A DNA stretch of 64,000 nt from Phoronis australis (taxonomy: Eukaryota; Phoronida; Phoronidae), in NCBI GenBank assembly GCA_002633005.1, contig NMRA01000693.1:39691-103690 (forward strand), given 5' to 3'. Below the pieces are notes generated by a model. The model had not been told where the DNA came from. It saw only the letters and a list, made by a program, of their open reading frames with translations, and did no database searches. Shown here one piece after another: positions 1-12,000 of the stretch. Positions within the stretch are counted from its first letter, which is position 1, and each line of letters opens with the position of its first letter. The translations under genes were made by a program, and so were the position numbers.

Positions 1-479
1 CACGACAGAGTATTAGCCGAGATTTTGCTCGCCAGACATTCCCACTCCCGAACTGCCAAATTGAATCTGGGAGAATTTCGGGGTGCCATGGCCCCCCTCT
101 AAATGCGCCTCCGGATCCCCCCAGCGTCGGTCAAAAGCATGCCTTTTGTCTCTTTGGAGTTTCCCGCAACTTAAAAGTTAAGTCCGCATGGTACGCTTAG
201 GGCGATAAGGAGAGAGGGCGGAAATGGTGACACTGATAGGGAAGAGACTGACTTTGGCCTTAGAGCAGCAAAAATTTGGCGAAACCAAATTGGCTTTAGT
301 TCGACACAGTGGCAATCGCCTGCTACTATTTTCGGATGGTCTTGTATTCTGCCGGTGCCACCTCGTGAGTCCGTTTCTGTCGTCCGACTCTTTTTTTTCT
401 GATAAATTGTTCGGAGGATCATTAGGAAAATTGTCTGAATTTGGTTCGTGCTGAGAAAACCACGATTGACGTTGACTTT

Positions 480-1215
480 CAGACTGCTCCAATTTAGTAT
501 GGTGTTCCCTGTAAAAGGTCAATTTTGTTTTTGCATTCGTGGCTGCCTTATTAAAATTTGGCAAGTATTTTCCTATGAATATGGCAAATGATGACGACGA
601 CTGTCGGAAGGATCTGCCTGCGGTTGTATCCACTGCGACAATTTTAGTTGTTAGCGTTTGGTCCTTGTACTCACTTCCTGTTTTACGGATTTTTTTTTTG
701 AAATTTAGCAAATAGAATCTAAGACGACGCCTTTCCTTGCTCGGATGAATTAGACATATTTTGCATCTCCTGGTGGCTATTTTTAATGTTTTCGAGCCAG
801 TTTTTTTCCTGCTTCCTGTACGTCCACCAAGTACCTCAAAGAGTTGTTACGGTTATTCCCGGAACGGCGGGTCCTGCCACGCAGTGCATCCTAATGAGGT
901 GGTGAGGTGATTTTCCCTATGCGGCCGTATCTCTTAAACCCCTGATTAACCGGTCTTTATGAAATTTTGAAAGTATGTTGCCATGAACGAAACAACGTGT
1001 GAACGAATCCGTCTATTGTTGTGCCTTTTGGGGAATTTATTCTTTTATTACGCTTGACGCTGTATCTTTGCAATTCCTTCCCAGTCGTTTTTTTCTGGAA
1101 TTTTGACAAACAGGTTTGTATTACGGAGCCAGTGAAGGTCTTTAAAGTTTTAGAGGGGTCATCATGACCCAATTTTAGTTGTCTGTGAGTTCGACGTGTT
1201 CTGCGCCATTTCATG
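480..1215 (-). repeat. Dispersed repeat family, member 1 (minus orientation)
   Basis: Read on the minus strand, this segment contains the family signature: a poly-pyrimidine/AAATTTCAT-like block, then a 'AAAGACCGGTT...GGGGTTTAAGAGATACGGCC' type block near 925-965, and a related block near 540-640. The same blocks recur in order at 29560-30450 (minus) and 57735-58830 (plus). Divergence is high, so this is an old copy. The ends are approximate. Confidence 0.55.
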
Positions 1216-1301
1216 CTACTAATAACACCCTTCTAATCATACCGTTTGCGTTGCAGTACTTGTACGTGCATCGAGCATTAAAAATGCTTTGCGTCGCTGT
1301 T

Positions 1302-1572
1302 CAGGGGTACCATAGAGTCATGCGCACGAGCATCGCATCTTAAGCATGAATCACCTATGAACCATGCATACGAACCCAAAAATCACGCATACGAACAAAA
1401 ATACGCATGAGCATCTGAATCACACGCAAGGCTGACCACATGATTTTTGTTCGCATGCGTGCTTTTGAGGTTCGTATGCAAGATTCATGGGTTCGTATGC
1501 ATGATTCATAAGTTCGTGAGTGTTTCGTGCATAAGATGCGATGCTTGTGCGTAAGATTCTGTGGTACCCCTG
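1302..1572. repeat. Foldback (long inverted repeat) element, about 271 bp
   Basis: The outer arms 1302-1343 and 1531-1572 are imperfect inverted copies of each other, both ending in CAGGGGTACC and its complement and sharing the GATGCGATGC block. The inner part continues as a looser inverted repeat built from short units containing GCATACGAAC. The whole element could fold into one long hairpin. No open frame is present. It may be a MITE-like or foldback transposon; no clear target-site duplication was identified. Confidence 0.7.
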
Positions 1573-2835
1573 CTCCTGTTCATTATCTAATCCTTCTCGA
1601 AAGCCTTTTGACAGAAGCAGTAGAAGTGTATTGGAACTCGTTCGCGTCCACAAGCAGATTATGTTTATACAACAATGTTTATTCCGCATGTTGAGATACT
1701 GACTATATTTAAAGTAGCCATCGCGCTTCTTTAATAATTAATTAACGAAATAATTTGCTTTGTCGTAGAAAGGTCGCTCGATAAACAACGCCATCGTCAT
1801 GGTGTTGGTCTTTAGTCCTTAGCATTGTTTAACCTATAGATCGTTCCCATTGTTTTCCCTTGTGTTCATTGGCCCACGTCCTGATCGACAGTGGCCAGCG
1901 TGAAACCTGTAGATCGATCTTAACAACAGTTAGAAAACAAGGATCAAGTGAGGTAACGAAAATATTTCGTGATTTTTTGTTAGCGTCTTATTAGCACCGT
2001 CTGCGGGATAGCTTATCGGCTTAACGGATGACTTCGCTGTTTGTTTGACAAGGTAAGATGATTAAATTAGAAAGACGTGTATTAATCACATCTAAAAAGT
2101 ATTCCCTTGCATATCTGCAATGAAAGATTTAGGTATCAAAAGAATTAACAACATTTTTTAAAAGTAAATGTAGATATTGGTACTGGTTGTGTAACACGGC
2201 TTACAGTGATTCTACAGAACTTTTGACTTCGTTTCTCCTCAAAATGATGTTGTAAAAAATATTTTTAACTTGCGCCAATTTATAATTACCTGGGTCTGGG
2301 GTCTAATCTTCGTACTGAAATCAATCTTGAAATTATTTTTGACATTAACCTTCCAGCTTTTGTGCTTACGACAAATGTTTATCTTTCTGTATTCGAGTAC
2401 ATTATGGTTTACGTTAAACTGAGCAGGCATTCCATGCTCCTGGCAAGAACGTTATACCTCGTCTCGTAACCGCAATGGCACTTAGTCTGTGGCAAGTTAC
2501 TTTTTTTTCATTTTTAAGCATTTTCATGAAATGATTTTCCAACTTATTTTGAATAATGATATGTTTGTTATCGGATTTTTTAGAAACATTTTTATTTACA
2601 CTTTCGGATCACATGTAAATGGGTGGAGACCATGATGAGGCTTACAATGTGTTACAAATGAATCGCCTTTTTCATTCCAGTCTGTTTAATTTGTCCAAAA
2701 AACAAGTTTTTTGAAACAGACAACTGAAATTGGAAATGCAACTAATGATCTTAAAACTTGATAACTTATGAAGTGAAAATCACTGGTAACTGTGAACAAT
2801 TTTCAGTCTCGGTACAGGAATTTAGAACCACCTAG

Positions 2836-3034
2836 ATGTCTCGAAGAAGTAACACTATCGCAATGCGTCACAAAATGGCCGCCTGGCGAGCCATGAGTGT
2901 CTTCCGGCAACCATATCTACAAGGCACTGTAGTGAAGGAGGAAGAGGGGTCAGGCTCGGAAAGTGAAGGTTCGGACAGCGAAATGTATGACACGGATTTA
3001 GAGTTGGATGACGTCAAGAAGTCAGAAGTAGCGA
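2836..3034 (+). CDS. LRRC74: LRRC74 exon 1 (N-terminus)
   Basis: Encodes residues 1-66 plus one base. The start ATG is preceded in frame by TAG (2833-2835). The N-terminus is rich in Arg and Met, followed by an acidic serine-rich run (EEEGSGSESEGSDSE) that looks disordered. The donor is GTACGT at 3035. A non-coding upstream exon is possible but not visible. Confidence 0.75.
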
Positions 3035-6000
3035 GTACGTTTTTCCTTTTCCAATTGGTGCGCCAAACCTAGCAATCTCGTTACTCAAACCATTTTCAAA
3101 GTTTGTTTCTTTAAAGATTGTGTAGACGTGGTCTCACATATAGAGATGTGTGTAGCTAGTCGTCAATCAGCTTATCTCAGCTATAAGAGGTGGCTGGGCA
3201 ATCGAAACTCTCCTTGAACGCTTGAGACAACACTGAGTCCCTGCAGCTCGCCTTAAATTATTATAAAGACAAACACACCGAAGTTCCTATGAGAATGTCT
3301 GTCGGCTCATGAAAATTATATGAAAGGAAATAGTTTGCATTCATCGACTTTCTTCACCGGTATCCGATACATAAATAATTAGTGTTACCGTGCACTATAT
3401 TTGCATTACCTTTTGACACATTTTCAATCCTTGTTGCCAATCGTTGGTTTATTCAACTCAGTGGTAAATGATTTGTTTCCAACCCGCATGTTTTCAATAT
3501 GTCGCACGTCATATGACTTTCCCCAAGCGTTCAACAATATCATGATCATATTCTCATTCGTAATATGCTTAGTGTTCGAAATCATCGGTTATCACCCATA
3601 CCGTCGTTGTCGTCGTCATCGGTAACTGTTTCGGCCTGACTTGTCATTTGGTATTACTGTTAGCATTGTTTTACAGTTATTTGTCATTGATATACTATTA
3701 GTCATATTTTTGTGTTTATATTATGACATATTCTTAATAAAACAGAAACAAAGAAGCACGCGGACCGTGAAATCAACGCAAACAGGTATAAGATGATCTG
3801 TGACGAGATTTGTCAGGCACAACAGCGAACAGTCATCAAAAATTTGTCACAAGAAGTGCTGAATCTGTCTAACAGAAACCTCGGACATGGTGCCACCACT
3901 GGACTGTTTGCTGCTCTTGTGGTATGTGTTTTGATAACGTTTATTTACATGATTTTTAAAAGAATCCTTCAAATTGTGTTCATTTGGAGAACAACATGTA
4001 GGCCTTGCGAATTTCCGATTGGGTTAAAGGGTGGTTTAGTTAATTATTGACAAGAGTGTCATTTCTCAGTTCAAAGAAATAATTAATGCAATGTTTCCTC
4101 GGTATTGAGATCCTGCTCAACCGTCTGCCATGTGTTTCTTTGCAGACGAATTCTCACGTGACGCACTTAGATCTGAGCGGGAACGATCTTGGTTACGAAG
4201 GCGGACAGGACATCGCGGCAGTCTTAGAGGAGAATTACCACATTGAGCATCTGGTGAGTTTCCAGTGGAAACGTTTCAGGAATAAACGCTAAGTTCACCA
4301 TATATTTCTACGATCAAATATAGCCGACAAAGATTTATACTGCAAATGGTGCGCCACCCATGTTAAACTCTTGTGCTGGTGCGAATCCTTCCTACCTGTG
4401 CCTATGTAAGTGAATCGCTGGCGCATGTACCTACACGCAAAACACTTGTCTAAACATTTTTGAAAAAAACGCATTGCTTCATAGCAGGTGTAGCGCCTAT
4501 GCAGTAGAGGATAATCGGGCAATATCAAAGCGACACGAGACACATTCAGTCTTCCGCGAGTAGCATGAAAACATAATTTAACTTTTAGCAAATGGAAACT
4601 GTCTGACTGCCGATAAAAGCTGCGTTTGGGACAGGTTCATGTTTGCTATTGGTCAGGAATTTGTTTATAGCGTCTGCATTGGAAACATGGGATACCATGT
4701 GCTTTTATTTCAGAATTTATCGAATAACAACTTTGGGAAGACGGGTGTGGCCAAACGATTCAGTGAAATGATGCAAAACAATACTTCTGTCCTTGAACTG
4801 AATTTATCTGGTAAGTGCTCAGCTTATAACTTATAACATTTCAGGCTGTCGCATGACCCATGAGTGACATGGCTGCCATTATTTGGAATTATTGGTTTGG
4901 TAGACACCGAGTGCTCCATTGTATATACAGGATTGAAAACAAAATCGTTTTTACTTCGTTTACTCCTATTTTTCAGGAAACGATTTCGATGAGGAAGATG
5001 CCAAATACTTGGCGTACGGAATCCATCATAACGACAGAATTACGTCTCTAGATTTGAGCCACAATGCGTTTGAGGAGACTGGGGCACAGTATATTGGAAA
5101 AGGCCTTGGTAATTCCTGTCTTGCATTTGCTCATTAGAGAAAGCAAACCAATTGTTATCGTTTCTGGACAATCCCCGGAAACTGGTGTTTACGGACCTGA
5201 AGTGAATGGCGCAGCAGGTTACTAGTGGTCAGGGCATGGCCCTACACTTTCAATGGTTTATTGGAATGCACAAGGATTAGAAAATGAAATTGTTAGGAAC
5301 GAAATTCAAATATACTAATCGACTTTCGATATAATTTGTATCTGTGAAACATGGGCAAAACGCTCAGATCAATTTGAGCTGTGTGGCTATGACTCGTTTA
5401 ATCTATGTTATAATAAGAAAAAAAAGGAGATACTCTGGAGGCTAAATATTTCAAGCGCATACATTCACAGTTTCCCTTTGGTATCTGTATGAAATGCGAG
5501 AGGGAACTATTTGGTGTTGTTCAGGATGTTTTGATGTTTTTTTGTTTATTTGCCCCCTGAGGGTTCAAGTCCATATTTTAATTCACCACAGAACAGCAGA
5601 ATATTATTGTTGCATAGAGAGATTACAAACTTGGCTGATCGTTTCAGTGATTGTTCGTTGGCTATTGTGGGCGATCTCAATGCCAGAACAGGGGATCTGG
5701 TAGACTTCATTTTAGATGATAGGCCAAATTATTTGCCATGCTAGGACTGGTAGGCTACGAAGTGGATACATTTAGTTTGCCTAGGAATTCTAAGGACGAA
5801 GTTGTAAACAATTTCGGTAAAACTGTCATTGGGTTATGTCACGAACTTTGTATTCATATTGTCAACGGTGACAATGAGTTTACCTGTCTGTCGGGAGGCG
5901 GACGTAGTCTTGTGGATTATGTATTATTATCTACACAATTATTTGATTTAGTAGAGGATTTTTTGTGGATGAATGGGATGAATCTGATCATCTGCCAGTT

Positions 6001-9000
6001 ATTTGTAAGTTTAGGTGTTGTAGGTCAGAGACCAATCCTCCTATGGTTCCAATGTTACACCCGCCGGATTTAGTGGGAGAGCTCTCGGCACAGGCATTCT
6101 CTCGGGTTTTTTCAACTGGTGCTGAGAATTGTACGGCGGAATGCGGTCCGATCCATAACAGATTTGCTGTGGCAGTGAGCCGTATTAACCATGATGAAAA
6201 CTCGTATGTCTACTAATAGTCAGACTAAAGTAAATCGAAACTCGGCGACAAAGCAGCTACCCTGGTGGGATGATGAATTAGCTTCGGCCAGCAGGAAATG
6301 ACTGAACATGATAGTTCCAGTGAAAAGTGTACTAACAAATTACCCATCTGATCTTAATACTGATTTTTTGCCTTCTGAAATATATGAGGCAATTGAACAA
6401 TTGCCTAATGGCAAGGCTGGGGGTTATGATGGTGTGATTTTTGAAATACTGAAGTGCACTGAGGTAACGATAGTGCCAGTCTTGCATAAGTTATTTAATG
6501 CAATTTTTGATTCTGGGTATTATCCCCAGTCTTGGTGTGACGCAGTGCTTACTCCAGTAAATAAACAAGGTAATATCAATGACGAAAATCACTATATAGG
6601 TATTTCCCTGTTGTCTGCTTTGGGAAAACTTTTTACCAAACTTTTAAATAATCGTCTTTATTACTGGGCTGAATATAATGATAAACTTTATGACTCTCAA
6701 GCTGGGTTTAGAAAAGGCTACTCTACAATTGACCAAGTGTTTACACTTCAAGCTATGTGTCACAAGTATTTGAGTCGGCAGGTGGGAGATTTTAATGTGC
6801 TTTTGTAGATTTCTCGAAGGCATTCGATCGAATCCCACATAATTTACTCTTCTATAGGTTGAAAAACATTGATGTGCATGGTAAAATTTTCAACATAATC
6901 CGCTCTATGTATAGTAAGTTGCGCACTTGTGTGAAAACTCAAGCTGGTCTTACAGAGTTCTTTGATTGTATTGTTGGCACTCGCCAGGGTTGCATGATCA
7001 ACCCATTGTTATTTGTGTTGTATCTAAATGAATTTCTGGATCAACTGAGTGCGAAAAGTAACATCTGCTTTCTGAAACATTCAGTTTTGGTTGAAATCAC
7101 AATAACAAGTTTTATTGTATTTTTGATATCAAGTGTGTAGAAGTTTGGTCATGAGATATCAATTCCTTGATATTGAAGTCGTTATCGTATTTCTGTGTAT
7201 AACAGTAGGTGTTGGAATTAATGGCAGTGAGACTTTCTTAATTTTTAGCTTAACATGTTTTATGTATATCTCGCAGGAGACAACGGTGGTATTGTTCACT
7301 TGAATCTGAGCTGGAATAACATACGTAAAAAGGGTGCTGTCACCGTGTTCAAATCTTTGAAGGTAACGTCTAGTGCTGGAACCTTTCGACAATGCCTTCT
7401 CTGTCAATAAATACAAACAACAACGATGGCAAATTAAAAATACTAACATGAATGTGCAAGACTAATCGATGCGTCTGTCTGCACAATATATAGCCTTCGG
7501 ATACTTGTACCGGTAAACAAAATCTGACTACTCCATCCCATGAGAGTGAAAGGTCTGTTTTTATCTTTATCTTCAAATGCTAACGTTTTTCATTGTCATG
7601 AATACTAACTGTTTCTTCTTGCACATTTCATTTTGTAAAACTTTAAGTACAGATATTGATACACATGATGTAGACCAAGGCTGTAGCGTCATGATAACAT
7701 ACCGTATACGATTTTTGCTATCTTTTCAGTATAACTGCATTCTACAAACTCTTGACATGTCCTTTAACGGTCTTGGCTACGAAGGATCGCTCTCTCTCGG
7801 CGAGATGTTGAAGAAAAATAAGACTCTCAAGTTCCTTGACGTCAGGGAAAATCGGATTAATTGGGAAGGCGCCATTTTTATTGCCGGTGGCTTACAGGAG
7901 AACGATACTTTACATACAATCAAGGTACTGACATAAAAAATATTTGGCAAATAACTACTATGGTCGGTTGATTTAGAAATATACAGCCGTCTAAGAATGT
8001 TCTACGTGTTTGGCCCAGGTATTTCTCAATATATCAAACCCAAATTGCTATGATCCTCGTTAAAAAGTGCGTCACTTTAAGTAATTTTGTGATTTCCGAT
8101 ACCTGGGAAATTGGGTATCCCAATTCTTTTTCAGTTGGACTTTGATATTTATTTCATGCGCAGTTGCACTCGCATTACGCACCTAATATGCGTCTCAATC
8201 ATTTTGCGTGTGTTTCAAAGACGCCTACATGCCCTCAGAACGGCCCAGTACGCCTGATATGTTGGGCATGCACAAAACTATGCTGTGTGCGCTGTCAGGC
8301 AGGACATCATAACTTGTAAGTAGGCTTTCCATCGGTCCCGCATCGGTCAACCGGTTTACGAATACGCTACGTTTTCGTGATTTATAAGCAGTTCATACGC
8401 GGCAATGCTCTGATCTCCGCCGGGCACGTGCTTCGAGCCTCGGACAAGCACTTGTAGCGTAGATAAGAAATCGTAGTGAATGTCGATGTATCATTTTTCC
8501 ACGACTCAAATATTCGTAGCAAGAAAAACGTGTTGCGCACTGCATACGCAAATCATAACCATGATTTTTTTTATTTTTTTATAATGTTTATTACGAAATC
8601 TTCGATACAATGAATATACATAACCAAGAAAGCGCCAAGAGGCATTATATCTGGGTTAAAAAGTACAAAGAAATCTATACACAATTATTTTACACAAATA
8701 TATAAAAAAGAAATCTGTATACAATTATTTAAATTAATAAAACTGTTGTTAAGATTATAATGACACATGATTACGAAAGTAAATAAATTATTTTCATACA
8801 CATGTATACAATTCTATCCACCCACACAAAGAGATTTAATATTATAAAGAAATTTTGATACTATTTCGAATAAAACCTTATTTTCATTTGGGTTGAGTTC
8901 TTGACTTCCATATAGAAAAAAAATAATTTTGTTGTACACTTGCGTAATTTCAGAATATTTTTTGTAAATATTGGAGTATTGTTCGAGTGTCTGGAAAAGC

Positions 9001-12000
9001 TGTACCCTCTGCTCCTTGCATACCTCACAAGCAAAGAAAACATGAGCATTTGTCTGTGCGTCTCCACAGCAAAATATTATTAAAATTATGTCTAAATTTC
9101 TCGTTGTTTAGGAATAGACCGCATCTTGATCTGTATAGGATTATTTCGTGGTTGCGGGGAAGTAGGAACGATGTCAGTGGGACTGGCAACTCTTGAGTAG
9201 TCCTATGCATTTTGGAGTTATTATACCCATGATTCGTTAAATACATGTTAGATGTGCGACACTCATAAGTCAAAGTAATTGACAACTTTGAAATTTTGAG
9301 TGAAACTTTTTCATAATGAAGAATTTGATAGTCTACACGTATGGATAAGTTCGACAGGACCAACTTCTTTTATTTTTGTATGAAGCAGTGCATTAAATTC
9401 AAGTCTGCATAAAATAGTTAACCGTTTAGCTAAAAATAACTTAGATGACTTAGCGTCTTGAACCTGATCTCTACTTGTTGCCCACTTATGTTGAGAATCA
9501 TGCACTCATCCAGGGGGAGGCTCGGGGGATCGAAGGAGCCCCCCNGCATTACGCACCTAATATGCGTCTCAATCATTTTGCGTGTGTTTCAAAGACGCCT
9601 ACATGCCCTCAGAACGGCCCAGTACGCCTGATATGTTGGGCATGCACAAAACTATGCTGTGTGCGCTGTCAGGCAGGACATCATAACTTGTTAGTAGGCT
9701 TTCCATCGGTCCCGCATCGGTCAACCGGTTTACGAATACGCTACGTTTTCGTGATTTATAAGCAGTTCATACGCGGCAATGCTCTGATCTCCGCCGGGCA
9801 CGTGCTTCGAGCCTCGGACATGCACTTGTAGCGTAGATAAGAAATCGTAGTGAATGTCGATGTATTATTTTTCCACGACTCAAATATTCGTAGCAAGAAA
9901 AACGTGTTGCGCACTGCATACGCAAACCATAACCATGATTTTTTATTTTTTTTTTAAATGTTTATTACGAAATCTTCGATACAATGAATATACATAACCC
10001 AGAAAGCGCCAAGAGGCATTTTATCTGGGTTAAAAAAGTACAAAGAAATCTATATACAATTATTTTACACAAATACATAAAAAGGAAATCTGTATACAAT
10101 TATTTTATACAAATACATAAATTAAAAAACTGTTGTTAAGATTATTACGAAAGTAAATAAATTATTTTCATACACATGCCATGTGTATACAATTCTATCC
10201 ACTCACACAAAGAGATTTAATATTATAAAGAAATTTTGATACTATTTCGAATAAAACCTTTTAATTATTTTCATTTGGGATGAGTTCTTGACTTCCATAT
10301 AGAAAAAAAAAATTTGTTGTACACTTGCGTAATTTCAGAATATTTTTTTGTAAATATTGGAGTATTGTTCGAGTGTCTCTGCTCCTTGCATACCTCACAA
10401 GCAAAGAAAACATGAGCATTTGTCTGTGCGTCTCCCCCGCAACACAGAGGCGAAATATTATTAAAATTATGTCTAAATTTCTCGTTGTTTAGGAATAGAC
10501 CGCATCTTGATCTGTATAGGATTATTTCGTGGTTGCGGGAAAGTAGGAACGATGTCAGTGGGAGTAGTACTATGCATTTTGAAGTTACTATACCCATGAT
10601 TCGTTAAATACATGTTAGATGTGCGACACTCATAAGTCAAAGTAATTGAAAACTTTGAAATTTTGAGTGAAAATTTTTCATAATGAAGAATTTGATAGTC
10701 TACACGTATGGATAAGATCGACAGGACCAACTTCTTTTATTTTTTTGTACGAAGCAGTGCATTAAATTCAAGTCTGCATAACTGCATAAAATAGTTAACC
10801 ATTTAGCTAAAAATAACTTAGATGACTTAGCGTCTTGAACCTGATCTCTACTTGTTGCCCACTCATGTTGAGAATCATGCGCGCATCCAGGGGGGGAGAC
10901 TCGGGGGGATCGAAGGCGTCCCCCATTTGGCGAAGTGGGTAAAAAGGTCCGCCTCAGAGAAACAAAAACGTCCGAGAAAACGAGACAACAAAAGTCCACT
11001 AAAAAGGCGCAGACGCACAGTTCACAGACCTGAAGTTGGTAACCTGTTTTTTAGTCCTCCCGCTTTTTTGTTAGCAAAAGGTCCACTTTTTCAGAGATTC
11101 GACCCCTCATATTAAAGGCTGGGTGCGCGCATGAGAATGGTTTCTCAAGAACAGGGAATTTTTTGTGACGATGTTAACAAGCCGTTGAGGAGACAGTGTG
11201 GCTCAGTAGTTAGAGCTCCGGACTCCCATTTAAGAGACCTTGACTAAATCCTGGCTTCTCTGGCTGACATTCGTGTATTGCACAAAGGTGTCTCATATAT
11301 TCCTCTTGAGCTCGGTCTTACTAATGAATGTGTGCAAGGGACTGAATAAAAACCTGGATTGCTAAAGCGATTTCTGAGGCTGCGGGAAATTTTTAATAAC
11401 CTGTCAGCCCTTAGTCTCGGCCAATAGGAACTGTCCGGTTCTGTCTTAGACCTGTGATCACTTCTAATCTAAGTAAAGAATAAATAGGTACCATTATGTG
11501 TCATTGTAAGTAGTCTAAATCAAAAATTAATTTTTGATTGAAGCTGAGTATATAGCAGGTTTTATTTTAATGTCCCATCAGCTCGCCGGAAACCCATTAA
11601 CAACTACTGGTTGCTTGGACATTGTTGAGGCTATCTACGAAAATGCAAGCAAGGCAGGTCTTAAGCTACTGGATATTGAGGTATGGCATGTTTCCTAATT
11701 ATTCAACTATATTTGTCAGCTATTTGTTTTTTCCCTCGTCCCTTAAGAGTTCCGTAATCTATATCTGCCGTGTTTTTCATTGACCTCGTCAACGTCACCC
11801 ATTTCTGTTTTCTCTAGGGGATACCTGTGGTAAAGGAATTTGAGATGACAGCTTTCTCGATTCAACGCAAACGCGAATTCAACTGGAAACACGGTGGCGT
11901 AGTGCCTAGTCATGACATTCTAGGCTCCAGGCATGGTAGGTTGAGTGTTGACTAATTTCCCATAGCCCCGTCCTACTGTCAAAATGATTAACTCATAACA

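Larger units (their letters stand above)
1..2835. other. Upstream flank with no gene recognised
   Basis: No exon with coding character was found before the first LRRC74 exon at 2836. The stretch holds one member of a dispersed repeat family (about 480-1215) and a foldback element (1302-1572). The first 130 bases carry C-rich and G-rich runs like those near other repeats in the window. Bases 1573-2835 are AT-rich and show no convincing open frame or repeat. The promoter and any 5' untranslated exon of the LRRC74 gene should lie here, but I could not identify a core promoter motif. Confidence 0.6.

Noticed and set aside
178-711. Minus-strand open frame of 177 codons at the left edge
   Set aside because: No recognisable domain, biased composition (Ser/Arg/Lys), overlaps the dispersed repeat, and no splice or start context to support it.
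9475-9831. Open frame of 118 codons across N 9545, with a related frame at 8188-8459
   Set aside because: It runs through the assembly gap, the left copy has a stop where the right has TTA, and it lies in duplicated transposon-flank sequence.
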